Assembly: GCA_043798775.1 (NCBI GenBank) | Contig: JAZDOL010000022.1 | Location: 1 to 21,881, forward strand | DNA length: 21,881 nucleotides | Source: CAZUEG01 sp043798775 | Lineage (GTDB): Bacteria; Patescibacteriota; Minisyncoccia; Minisyncoccales; GWA2-46-15 | Direction: 5' to 3' | Shown: positions 1 to 6,868 of the stretch, piece by piece | Numbering within the stretch: the stretch's first letter is position 1 | Layout of the letters: each line of letters begins with the position of its first letter | Notes under the pieces: generated by a model | Seen by the model: the letters and a program-made list of their open reading frames with translations, nothing else | Database searches by the model: none | What the model was told of the DNA's origin: nothing | Position numbers and translations under genes: made by a program

Positions 1-1813
1 GTGGCGGAGGAGGGGGAGGAGTGGCGGGCGACATTCTGTCGCTGTAATTAATCTCCTCTTCTATACCCTCGCCCTGAATTCTTTCGAGGAATTTTTCTCT
101 TTCAACCTCTTCTTTCTTCTGAATACCGGCAAATTGATCCTTAATCGCTTCTTTTTTAATATTCTCTTCTTTCGCAACGCGCATCTCTTGCTCTTTAAGG
201 ATGCGCGTTTTATTATCGTCTTGCGTTTCCCGATCGCTTTGCCGAGATCTCTCTAGTTCTTGTTTTTTCGCTTCCTCGAGTTCTTCCCTCTTTTTTATGA
301 TTTCTTTAAGTTGCGCCTTTCTTTCTTCGTCGCGTTTTATTTTTGCCACCTCTTCTTTGGACGCTTCTTTTTCTTCGCGAATCTGCTGAATGAAATTTTC
401 CTTTTTCTGGTTCTCTATCAACAATGCCTGTCTTTTCAGCTCTTCTTCTTCGCGTCTTTTTTTGAGCCCGGCATCTATTTCCTCTTTAGTAATCTCTTCT
501 TTCCTTAAGGTATTATCAACTATCAATAACTGATCTCTTGCCGCATTTTCTCTAGTTAAGATTCCTTGGTAGCGAAAGTCAACGCTGCTTAATTCTCGCC
601 CCATCGCTTCAATTTTTTCTTCCCATTCCCAGCGTTCTTTTTCTGCCAAGCGACGCTTCTCTTCCAAGTCCCACCGCTTCATCTCTAGTCCTTTTTTGGT
701 TTTAATATCTTGCTCCAAACGCTCCTGCTCCTCCACCAATTTCTCATCCTTTTCGATATCCTTCTCTTTATTAGAAACATTTTCTAAAGCAACCCCCGCG
801 TCTCGTTGTTTATTAAGAATTATTGCCCGCTCTTCTAATAGCGGTGATTTTTCTTTCTCGATGGCGATAATGGTTTTCCGCAGTTCCTCTTTTTGCTTTT
901 CAAGCTTTATCTGCTCTTCGCGGTCGATAATTTGTCTTTGCCTTTCTTTTATTTTCTCCTCTTCCGTCAAAACACGCTGGTACCGCAGTTCCGAATCACG
1001 CAATTGACCGCGGATTGTTTCCTCCTCTTCCTCCCATTCCCAGCGTTCTTTTTCTGTTTGCCGTCTTTTTTCCTCCCATTCCCATCGGCTTGATTCAGCT
1101 TCTCTTTTTCCTTTTAGATCTGGCGCGGCTTTTTCGCGGGCTTCAATCTCTTGTTCCATCGCCTCAAGCTCTGCCTCTCTTTTCTTAATCGCTTCGGTGT
1201 TTTTCTTCGCTTGTAATTCTCTACTTAATAAACTATTTCTTTCCGCCTCAAGCGGGCTTTTACGGCTTAAAACTTCCTGAATTTTTTTATTCAGTTCCAA
1301 CCGTTCCCTTTCAAGGGTTAATTCCTCATCCTCGCGCCGTTGTTTTGTCCGTTTTAAAAACTGGGCTTGCTCCTCTTTTCTTTGCGCTTCTTCTATCGCT
1401 ACTTGTCGTTCTCTTTCCAGTTGTGTTCGTTCTTGCAATCTCCTTTCATCATCTAGTCGCCTTTGTTCTTCGGCAATCCGCCTCCTTTCTTCGTCCTCTC
1501 TTTTTCGCCTTTCATCATCTAGTCGCCTTTGTTCTTCGGCAATCCGCCTTTGCTCTTCTTCTTGACGTTTTCTTCCCTCTTCTTTGCGTTTTCTTTCTTC
1601 CTCTAAACGCAAAACTTCTGCCTCTTTCTGACGCTTTTCCTCTTCTTGACGGGTTTTTTCTTGTTCAATCCGTTCTTTTTCCGCCTCATCTTTGGCGAGA
1701 AGTTCCTCTTGTTTTTTTTGCTCTTCTCTTTGGCGAGCATTTAAAATGTCGCCACGCATCGTGCGGACATCGCTATCTGGAGGCGGTGTGGGGATTTTAT
1801 TATCCTCGTCCAT
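1..1813 (-). CDS. Long charged coiled-coil repeat protein, C-terminus cut by window edge
   Basis: The reading frame is open without a stop from an ATG at 1813 to the left edge, giving 604 residues of a longer protein. The N-terminus is MDEDNKIPTPPPDSDVRTM, then almost everything is E/K/R/Q-rich and predicted to be continuous alpha-helical coiled coil. Superimposed is a long repeat of about 137 residues containing the tryptophan motif EKERWEWEE, followed by RYQ.(V/I)LT and KSPL elements; two clear copies are centred near 1040 and 630. A 22-residue tandem repeat (RRIAEEQRRLDDERR) lies at 1440-1550. At the edge the frame turns into a run of prolines after SDRMSPAT, so a different C-terminal part is missing. 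It starts 11 bases after the pnp stop on the same strand, so it is probably co-transcribed; no Shine-Dalgarno is seen. No signal peptide. I recognise no named family; a scaffold or filament-like role is only inferred from the composition. Confidence 0.85.
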   Translation of the reverse strand, partial: MDEDNKIPTPPPDSDVRTMRGDILNARQREEQKKQEELLAKDEAEKERIEQEKTRQEEEKRQKEAEVLRLEEERKRKEEGRKRQEEEQRRIAEEQRRLDDERRKREDEERRRIAEEQRRLDDERRLQERTQLERERQVAIEEAQRKEEQAQFLKRTKQRREDEELTLERERLELNKKIQEVLSRKSPLEAERNSLLSRELQAKKNTEAIKKREAELEAMEQEIEAREKAAPDLKGKREAESSRWEWEEKRRQTEKERWEWEEEEETIRGQLRDSELRYQRVLTEEEKIKERQRQIIDREEQIKLEKQKEELRKTIIAIEKEKSPLLEERAIILNKQRDAGVALENVSNKEKDIEKDEKLVEEQERLEQDIKTKKGLEMKRWDLEEKRRLAEKERWEWEEKIEAMGRELSSVDFRYQGILTRENAARDQLLIVDNTLRKEEITKEEIDAGLKKRREEEELKRQALLIENQKKENFIQQIREEKEASKEEVAKIKRDEERKAQLKEIIKKREELEEAKKQELERSRQSDRETQDDNKTRILKEQEMRVAKEENIKKEAIKDQFAGIQKKEEVEREKFLERIQGEGIEEEINYSDRMSPATPPPPPP

Positions 1814-1824
1814 AGTTTATATAG

Positions 1825-3945
1825 TTACTTTGTTTCTTCTGGATTACTTGTCGCTTTAACCGACAGATTAATTCTTCCCAGTTCGTCGATTTCAATAACC
1901 TTTACGGGAATAATATCGCCTACCTTGACAACATCCTCAACTTTATTTACCCGATAAGAAGCTAATTGGGAAATATGAACCAGCCCTTCTTGGCCGGGAA
2001 GAATTTCGGTAAACGCTCCAAATTCCATAATCCGTTTTACCTTGCCCTGAAAGATTTCTCCCACCTGAATCTCTCTGGTGATATTTTTAATCCAATCGTA
2101 CGCCTTTTGCGCCGCTTCCGCCTTTTCCGCGGTAACATAAATCATCCCCGATTGCTCGATATCAATTGCCGCGCCGGTTGCGTTAATTATTTCGTTAATG
2201 ACTTTCCCTCCCGGACCGACAACCTCGCGAATTTTTTCTGGATTTATTTGTAAAATTAGAATCCTTGGCGCATAGGGCGACAATTCCGCTCTTGGTCCAG
2301 AAAGCAACTTTTCCATTTCCTGAAGAATTGCCAGACGAACGATCTTCGCCGCCGAAAGCGCCTCTTCCATTATCTTGCGATTAATACCGCTAACCTTCAC
2401 ATCCATTTGAATTGCCGTTATTCCTGCTCTTGTTCCGGCAACCTTGAAATCCATATCGCCATAATGATCTTCCGGCCCCTGAATATCCGTTAAAATTCGG
2501 TAGTTTCCTTGACCGTCGCTCATCATTCCAATAGAGATTCCCGTAGCTGGCGACTTAATCGGCACCCCGGCATCCATTAGGGCGATAGAAGAGCTGGTAA
2601 CCGATGCCATCGAGCTTGATCCGTTTGACGATAATATTTCGGTAACAATGCGAATTGTGTAAGGGAATTGCTCGAACACCGGAATTAGTGGAAGTAATGC
2701 CTTTTCTGCCAACATCCCATGGCCAACATCGCGTCGTCCTGGGCCACGCATCGGTTTAATTTCGCCAACAGAATATGGCGGAAAATTATAATGATGCATA
2801 AACCGCTTTTTCCCGGTAATTTCCATTCCCTCAAGAATCTGCTGATCACCTGGGGCTCCTAAGGTTAGAATCGATAGAGATCTTGTCTCTCCGCGGGTGA
2901 ACAGTCCGGTTCCATGAGTGCGTGGCAAAACGCCGGTTTCCATGGCAATCGGCCTCAATTCGTCCATCTTTCGTCCATCAACACGACGATCTTTTAGAAT
3001 AGCGTTTGTATGAACGAGGCGGTCAATTTCTTCTTCAAGAAACACTCCTCCTTGTTTTGTTTCCAGCCCACCAGGATACTTTTCAAGCAAATAACCGGTT
3101 AACTCTTTTTTTAATGCATTTACATTATTCATGCGACTGGATTTATCCTGACCCTCAAAAAGCGCGAGTTCCAATCGATCGCCAAGAAACGACTTAATGT
3201 CGGTTTCCAGCTCGTAATTAACTTTCAATTCTTCTAAAATAATCTTTTTCTTGCCAATGGCGCTGGCAATCTCTTCTTGGAAAGCGCAGATTGCCCTTAC
3301 CGACTCTTCACAAAAATCATAAGCCGATAAAATATCGGCCTCCTCGACTTCGCTGGCGTCGCCATCAATCATATTCAAAACAATATCGCCTTTTGTTTTA
3401 CCAACACCAAAAATCAAATTGAGACGGCTATTCTCCCGAACACTATAAGACGGATTAATCACGAAGTTTCCATTAGTATGGCCAACGCGAATTGCCGCTA
3501 CCGGACCGTCCCAAGGAATATCGGAAAGCATCAGCGCCATTGAGCTGGCGATAACCCCGATTGTCGCCGGACCATTTTCCGCGTCCCACGACAAACAAGT
3601 AACAACTACCTGAACCTCGCGACCTAAATTCTTAGGAAAACGCGGACGAATTGTTCTGTCAATCAGTCGAGCGGTAACAATTGCTTCGTCTGAAGGACGA
3701 GTTTCTCTTTTAATGTAGCGGGGACCTTTTATTTTCCCGGCGGCATAGTAGCGCTCTTCGTAATCAACGGTTAGCGGAAAAAACCCCAAGTCGTCTTTTT
3801 TTTCTTTGGCCATTACCGCTGTTGCCAAAACAACCGTGTCACCATAGCGAACAGTAACCGAGCCGTTTGCTTGTTCCGCTAAATTACGCGTTTCTATTAA
3901 TAACTCTCGCCCGCCAATTTCAAGTTTAAATTTTTTCGTCTCCAC
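1825..3945 (-). CDS. pnp: Polyribonucleotide nucleotidyltransferase (PNPase)
   Basis: This 706-residue protein matches PNPase end to end: two RNase PH-like domains (about 1-220 and 320-550) separated by a helical linker, a KH domain (about 560-620, with GPGGKVINEI at 577-586) and a C-terminal S1 domain (about 626-697). Family landmarks are visible: FFPLTVDYEERYYAAGKIKG near 55-74, the phosphate-binding NGSSSMASV at 441-449, and the acidic catalytic stretch EDHYGDMDF at 492-500. The enzyme degrades RNA 3'-5' by phosphorolysis and can add tails. The start is GTG: a TAA lies two codons upstream and the METKKFKLEIGG sequence fits the family N-terminus. The first 20 bases overlap the end of the upstream NYN gene, which suggests translational coupling; no Shine-Dalgarno is visible. 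It is part of the rpsO-NYN-pnp-coiled coil operon. Confidence 0.98.
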   Translation of the reverse strand: METKKFKLEIGGRELLIETRNLAEQANGSVTVRYGDTVVLATAVMAKEKKDDLGFFPLTVDYEERYYAAGKIKGPRYIKRETRPSDEAIVTARLIDRTIRPRFPKNLGREVQVVVTCLSWDAENGPATIGVIASSMALMLSDIPWDGPVAAIRVGHTNGNFVINPSYSVRENSRLNLIFGVGKTKGDIVLNMIDGDASEVEEADILSAYDFCEESVRAICAFQEEIASAIGKKKIILEELKVNYELETDIKSFLGDRLELALFEGQDKSSRMNNVNALKKELTGYLLEKYPGGLETKQGGVFLEEEIDRLVHTNAILKDRRVDGRKMDELRPIAMETGVLPRTHGTGLFTRGETRSLSILTLGAPGDQQILEGMEITGKKRFMHHYNFPPYSVGEIKPMRGPGRRDVGHGMLAEKALLPLIPVFEQFPYTIRIVTEILSSNGSSSMASVTSSSIALMDAGVPIKSPATGISIGMMSDGQGNYRILTDIQGPEDHYGDMDFKVAGTRAGITAIQMDVKVSGINRKIMEEALSAAKIVRLAILQEMEKLLSGPRAELSPYAPRILILQINPEKIREVVGPGGKVINEIINATGAAIDIEQSGMIYVTAEKAEAAQKAYDWIKNITREIQVGEIFQGKVKRIMEFGAFTEILPGQEGLVHISQLASYRVNKVEDVVKVGDIIPVKVIEIDELGRINLSVKATSNPEETK

Positions 3946-4459
3946 GTTTTATTGGGTTAGTTTTTATTAAATATTTCTCTGGGCTTTGCGACAAATCAAG
4001 AAATTCATCAGCCACCTCTCTAAGGTGCGATGATGCCGATCTTGAAAATGCCATTACCTCTACTCTCTTGCCTTGGTTTTTTAAATACTCAACGAGAGGA
4101 ATAAAATCGCCATCTCCGGAAACAATAACAACTGTATCAATACTCGAAGATATTTTTATCGCATCTACCGCCAGCCCCACATCCCAATCGGCTTTTTTTA
4201 AGCCGTCAAAATATTCCTGTAAGTCCTTTACTCTTGTTTCGATGCCCAGTTTTACCAAAGCGTCAAAAAACGGCTTTTCCTCGCCGGTTTTTGTGCGAAC
4301 CACATAGGCAAACGCGCGAATTAAATTTCTTTGACTGACTGCCAATTTAAGAATCTCTCGAAAATTTACTCTGGCGCCGTAAAGATTTCTTGCCGAATGG
4401 TAAAGATTTTGAACATCAATCAACACCCCTACTTTTTGGCCGATATGCTTAAAAACCAT
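3926..4459 (-). CDS. NYN-domain (LabA/DUF88-type) putative RNase
   Basis: The 177-residue protein has the PIN-like NYN fold pattern: an N-terminal strand with VLIDVQNLY (12-20; Asp15 and Asn18), a central ADWDVGLAVDAI (90-101; Asp91, Asp93, Asp99) and VVIVSGDGDFIPLV (110-123; Asp116, Asp118), followed by a Rossmann-like strand KRVEVMAFS. These acidic residues are the expected metal-binding site of NYN nucleases, so RNA cleavage is the likely activity, but the substrate is unknown. It begins 3 bases after the rpsO stop and its end overlaps the pnp start by 20 bases, so it is embedded in the ribosomal protein S15-PNPase operon. That position supports a role in RNA processing or decay. The start ATG is the first in frame. 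No membrane segment or extra domain is seen. Confidence 0.9.
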   Translation of the reverse strand: MVFKHIGQKVGVLIDVQNLYHSARNLYGARVNFREILKLAVSQRNLIRAFAYVVRTKTGEEKPFFDALVKLGIETRVKDLQEYFDGLKKADWDVGLAVDAIKISSSIDTVVIVSGDGDFIPLVEYLKNQGKRVEVMAFSRSASSHLREVADEFLDLSQSPEKYLIKTNPIKRGDEKI

Positions 4460-4462
4460 ACT

Positions 4463-4729
4463 TTATTTTTTTAACCCCATTTTGTTGATTGTTTCCTCGT
4501 ATCTCTTTTCTTCTTTTAATTTAAGATATTTTAAATGTTTTCGCCTTTTGGCAACCATTTTTAACAATCCCCTTTTGGAGTGAATGTCATTAGGATGTTT
4601 TTTAAGATGCGCTAACAGCTCTTTAATCTGGGTAGTTAAAATTGCCACCTGCACCTCCGGAGAACCGGTGTCGGCTTCATGAACTCGATTTTGAGTTATA
4701 ATTTTTTTCTTTGTGTCTACTGATAACAT
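4463..4729 (-). CDS. rpsO: 30S ribosomal protein S15
   Basis: The 88 residues match bacterial S15 in length and sequence: LSVDTKKKIITQNRVHEADTG at the N-terminus, SPEVQVAILTTQIKELLAHLK, then KRGLLKMVAKRRKHLKYLK. S15 binds the 16S rRNA central domain early in 30S assembly. The start ATG is supported by a Shine-Dalgarno GGGGAG at 4737-4742 with a 7-base spacer, one of the few good ribosome binding sites in the window. It is the first gene of the rpsO-NYN-pnp transcription unit. In many bacteria S15 represses its own leader; the leader here is A/T rich with a short G-rich segment just upstream of the gene, but I could not identify a definite S15-binding fold. Confidence 0.98.
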   Translation of the reverse strand: MLSVDTKKKIITQNRVHEADTGSPEVQVAILTTQIKELLAHLKKHPNDIHSKRGLLKMVAKRRKHLKYLKLKEEKRYEETINKMGLKK

Positions 4730-4857
4730 TTATTTGCTCCCCATACCTTCACCGCGCTCGTATTGGCAATGAAGAGAAGATCGGGGTTAGTTAATAATAA
4801 TTAATAATTTTTTATATAATGCCACTAATTGTTCGTTGGTACACTGTAGCACTTATT

Positions 4858-4888
4858 GATAAAACATAACAGGCGGCCGGTTAGCCGC
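4858..4888 (-). terminator. Probable intrinsic terminator on minus strand
   Basis: Read on the minus strand, GCGGC (4888-4884), a six-base spacer region and GCCGC (4877-4873) form a hairpin followed by the T-rich CTGTTATGTTTTATC. An outer AACAGG/CCTGTT pairing (4868-4873 and 4904-4909) encloses it. It lies at the stop codon of the small ORF at 4889-5050, as expected if that ORF is transcribed. Confidence 0.45.
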
Positions 4889-5050
4889 TTACTTGCCCAA
4901 TGCCCTGTTGTAATACAAATTCATCTTTAAATCAACGATCCGTCTTAAACGATCAATTATAGAATTATTAAGGAATCTAATCTTTTGATATAAAATAACC
5001 CCGTGGATTGACGGAATTAACGGAAAGAAGTTTGTAAGCTGGCCCGCCAA
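4889..5050 (-). CDS. Possible small ORF, 53 residues, unknown
   Basis: An open frame with TTG at 5050 follows an in-frame TAA and ends at 4889. Its C-terminal half reads SIIDRLRRIVDLKMNLYY followed by NRALGK, which looks like real amphipathic protein rather than noise, and a hairpin terminator starts exactly at its stop. The N-terminal half (QLTNFFPLIPSIHG) is less convincing and there is no Shine-Dalgarno. It could be a small gene, the tail of a decayed gene, or part of a dispersed intergenic repeat. No family recognised. Confidence 0.3.
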   Translation of the reverse strand: MAGQLTNFFPLIPSIHGVILYQKIRFLNNSIIDRLRRIVDLKMNLYYNRALGK

Positions 5051-5102
5051 TTAGCGGAGGTAGCTTAATGACTTAATGACTTGATAACTCAACCCCATCA
5101 AC

Positions 5103-5126
5103 AACTCCTTACCCTAACTACCAAAC
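5103..5126. repeat. Partial copy of the interspersed repeat
   Basis: The segment aactccttaccctaactac matches the right end of the adjacent full repeat (5189-5207) and is followed by CAAAC instead of AAATTAC. It is probably a truncated third copy. Confidence 0.6.
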
Positions 5127-5134
5127 GCTGTATA

Positions 5135-5222
5135 TTGTGTGAGTGTGAGTAATTTGTAATTTGGGAACAAATTTTCTCTTATATTGATAACTCCTTACCC
5201 TAACTACAAATTACTAGTTACT
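5135..5222 (+). repeat. MITE-like interspersed repeat, copy A
   Basis: This ~88-base segment is clearly homologous to the reverse complement of 9641-9727. Shared blocks include TTGTGTGAGTGTGAG, AAATTTTCT and TGATAACTCCTT. Internally it has two arms, 5148-5165 and 5198-5215, that are inverted repeats matching at 16 of 18 positions (AGTAATTTGTAATTTGGG against CCCTAACTACAAATTACT), so the element can fold into a long hairpin. No coding capacity; mobility is inferred from the two copies and the palindromic architecture. Confidence 0.7.
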
Positions 5223-5260
5223 AAATACTGGCAAATTTGAGCTTAGACGAAAATTTGCTG

Positions 5261-5336
5261 TGGTGCGCCCGGAAGGGCTCGAACCTTCAACAAACGGATT
5301 AAGAGTCCGTTGCTCTACCAATTGAGCTACGAGCGC
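5261..5336 (-). tRNA. tRNA-Lys(CTT)
   Basis: The minus strand folds as a full cloverleaf: acceptor GCGCTCG with CGGGCGC, D stem GCTC/GAGC, anticodon stem ACGGA/TCCGT with loop CTCTTAA, and T stem GAAGG/CCTTC with a normal TTC-type loop. The anticodon CTT reads AAG (Lys). The 3' CCA is encoded (5261-5263), unlike the other tRNAs in this window. The stop codon of the upstream protein gene is only 5 bases before the tRNA 5' end. Confidence 0.96.
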
Positions 5337-5341
5337 ATACA

Positions 5342-6070
5342 TTAAATATTTACTGGCCGCTTAACTTCCTTTAAGGAAATCCATTTTCTTTCAACGGATT
5401 CTACTGCGGGGTGGAAACCGCTCAATGCTTTATATATCCACCCGTGTAATCTATGTTTTTTATCTACACTTTTCGGAACTTCTATCCGAGCGGTCCCATA
5501 GTAAAGTGTGTTCTTTTTAAAAAACTTGTTAACTGGCTTAACAAAGCTTTTCCTGAAATTATTCAAAGGAATTCCCGTAAGATCCGACCAAAACCTCTTA
5601 ATTTTTATTTCTTCTTGCTGGGAATATATATTAATCCTCATTCTTAAGTTTTTAGCTGGAATACCGAATACCTTATCAAGCCAATTCACAAAAAATAATA
5701 TGAGGAGCGGGTCTGAATTTGTTAATTCCATACCTCCTTTCATTTTTCTACCCTCTGCCCAATAGAGCATTGCTCCCATTAACCTCAAACTTTCGAATGA
5801 GAGTGGGAGTGTCACTTCTTTTTTCGCCTCATTTATAATATCTTCAATTTCCCGCTCCCTTCTTTCTTTTTGACTGTTCGGACCTTTGGCTAAAATTATG
5901 ACTTGTTTCGTATAAAGTCTTTTTCTGTGCTCTGGGTTTAACTTGATATCTTTCAACCAAAAACTCAAAGAACTTTTCGCCACATTAATTTCTTTACCAA
6001 TTTCACCATAGCTTAATCCTTTTCTTCTAAGTTTGATAGCCTGATTTTTTAACTCAATAAGCGGTCTCAT
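5342..6070 (-). CDS. HTH plus LAGLIDADG-like (homing-endonuclease-fold) protein
   Basis: The 242-residue protein starts with a helix-turn-helix (about 8-40, KGLSYGEIGKEINVAKSSLS, resolvase/HTH_23-like), continues through a basic helical linker, and then has a conserved block with GAMLYWAEGRK (99-109), ELTNSDP (115-121), a helix FFVNWLDKVFGI, and FWSDLTGIPLNNFRKSF. The GA..YWAEG helix and the NSDP turn resemble single LAGLIDADG-type domains found in uncharacterised phylum-level families in CPR and Gram-positive bacteria; the catalytic acid would be Glu106. I chose ATG 6070 over a TTG at 6112 because a TATAAT -10 box lies 9 bases upstream of this ATG. The stop is 5 bases from tRNA-Lys, so the two may be co-transcribed. 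Function (DNA-binding regulator or mobile nuclease) is uncertain. Confidence 0.75.
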   Translation of the reverse strand: MRPLIELKNQAIKLRRKGLSYGEIGKEINVAKSSLSFWLKDIKLNPEHRKRLYTKQVIILAKGPNSQKERREREIEDIINEAKKEVTLPLSFESLRLMGAMLYWAEGRKMKGGMELTNSDPLLILFFVNWLDKVFGIPAKNLRMRINIYSQQEEIKIKRFWSDLTGIPLNNFRKSFVKPVNKFFKKNTLYYGTARIEVPKSVDKKHRLHGWIYKALSGFHPAVESVERKWISLKEVKRPVNI

Positions 6071-6079
6071 GTAGTTCCG

Positions 6080-6108
6080 ATTATATCCCTCATGGGAAGC
6101 GAACGCAA
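6080..6108 (-). promoter_or_regulatory. Predicted promoter for the HTH/LAGLIDADG-like gene
   Basis: TTGCGT (-35, 6108-6103), a 17-base spacer and a perfect TATAAT (-10, 6085-6080) precede the ATG at 6070 by 9 bases, so the transcript would have a leader of only a few bases. Confidence 0.45.
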
Positions 6109-6129
6109 ACAAAATTTATTAATAAAAAT

Positions 6130-6207
6130 CGCACTCCCGAAAAGGAAAGGGATTGAGCCAGTGTATCCCTTCGAGGGGTGCCACTTCATCCATTAAGCTA
6201 TGGGCGC
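6130..6207 (-). pseudogene. Degenerate tRNA-Arg-like remnant
   Basis: On the minus strand the 5' half aligns to the intact tRNA-Arg(TCG) at 6869-6940: TAGCTTAATGGAT.AAG is shared and TCGAA falls at the same offset. The rest is broken: base 33 is C instead of T, the anticodon stem has two mismatches, the T arm is shortened around CTCAATC, and the acceptor ends (GCGCCCA against GGGAGTGCG) do not pair properly. I judge it a decayed tRNA copy rather than a functional gene. Confidence 0.5.
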
Positions 6208-6210
6208 AAA

Positions 6211-6227
6211 GCCGGAGCTAGGCCGGC
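6211..6227 (-). terminator. Weak hairpin downstream of the pilin gene
   Basis: GCCGG/CCGGC arms with a seven-base loop lie 9 bases after the stop of the pilin gene; only TTT follows on the minus strand, so termination is uncertain. Confidence 0.25.
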
Positions 6228-6235
6228 AGGAATTA

Positions 6236-6838
6236 TTAATTACAACAATCGGATACAATCGGACAAGTGATTCGATGCCAACTTACTAGTCCTGTCCACG
6301 ACTGAACTCCCAGTTGCACGAAAATAGTCCCCACGATAACCCAAGCGGCAAACATAATCACAATCCCGATTGCCACCGATTTAAATATTGAATTAGCTCG
6401 ACTGATACAGCTAGGATTGCCGGAACAAACCAGATACATAAACCCGCCAACAACGATTAAGAGAGCGGAAACCGACAAAACAATTTTAACGACAAAAGAC
6501 AGGATTCCTTTTCCAAGAATGAAAAAATGGCATAACTGACAATCGATGGTTACCAAACATTTAATTGCTCCGACGCATTCGGTCCCCGTTCCAAATACTG
6601 GTTTACAGCCGGTATTTCCTTTCCCCGCCACGCTGCCAGTACACTTATCACCATTAACGGCTCCTCCGCAATACATATTTTTTCCACAAGGAATCATTCC
6701 TTCGTAACAAATCGTAGTATATTCCGCGCCAGTAGGATCTCTCCGTATCCTATATGTATCCGCGGCAAAAACAGAAACGACGGGGATTAAAATACCCGCA
6801 AGGGTTATGGCAATTAATATTTTTCTTATTCTTGGCAT
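6236..6838 (-). CDS. Cysteine-rich T4SS-type pilin (VirB2/TrbC-like)
   Basis: The 200-residue product has a signal peptide (hydrophobic 6-22, cleavage plausible after VFA at 25), a cysteine- and glycine-rich extracytoplasmic part (about 40-105) and two strongly hydrophobic segments (about 112-137 and 149-174) separated by a short loop with SGNPSCISRANSIFKS. The order CQLCHFFILGKGI, long helix with GGFMYL, loop, helix with AAWVIVGTIF is the pattern of the T4SS_pilin family (PF18895 type) widespread in CPR genomes and distantly similar to VirB2/TrbC. It should sit in the cytoplasmic membrane or a surface filament. No Shine-Dalgarno. No other secretion genes are nearby, so the gene is an orphan here. 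CQLCH matches CxxCH, but there is no other reason to expect haem binding. Confidence 0.8.
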   Translation of the reverse strand: MPRIRKILIAITLAGILIPVVSVFAADTYRIRRDPTGAEYTTICYEGMIPCGKNMYCGGAVNGDKCTGSVAGKGNTGCKPVFGTGTECVGAIKCLVTIDCQLCHFFILGKGILSFVVKIVLSVSALLIVVGGFMYLVCSGNPSCISRANSIFKSVAIGIVIMFAAWVIVGTIFVQLGVQSWTGLVSWHRITCPIVSDCCN

Positions 6839-6868
6839 ATAATTTACGAAATTTGTTTATTATTCTCG

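Larger units (their letters stand above)
4730..5260. other. Non-coding or weakly coding stretch with repeats, upstream of rpsO
   Basis: About 530 bases without a recognised gene family. It holds the A/T-rich rpsO leader (4730-4860), a hairpin terminator and a possible 53-residue ORF (4858-5050), the short direct repeat acttaatg acttaatg at 5068-5083, a partial copy of the interspersed repeat (5103-5126) and a full MITE-like repeat (about 5135-5222). No convincing promoter for rpsO was found. Confidence 0.6.

Noticed and set aside
1440..1550. Regular repeats that could be mistaken for a CRISPR or tandem array
   Set aside because: Only two 42-base copies, in frame with a coding coiled coil, and no spacers; no CRISPR-like array was seen anywhere in the window.
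201..1815. Plus-strand open frames rich in F, L and S opposite the coiled-coil gene
   Set aside because: They are the antisense of E/K-rich codons (ttc, ctt, tct); composition is an artefact and the minus frame is open over the full length.
6071..6112. TTG start at 6112 for the HTH/LAGLIDADG-like gene
   Set aside because: A TATAAT promoter box falls inside the added segment, so ATG 6070 is preferred.
6530..6545. CQLCH as a c-type haem site
   Set aside because: Single CxxCH in a cysteine-rich pilin; the family has CxLCH-like sequences at the start of the membrane helix and nothing else indicates a cytochrome.
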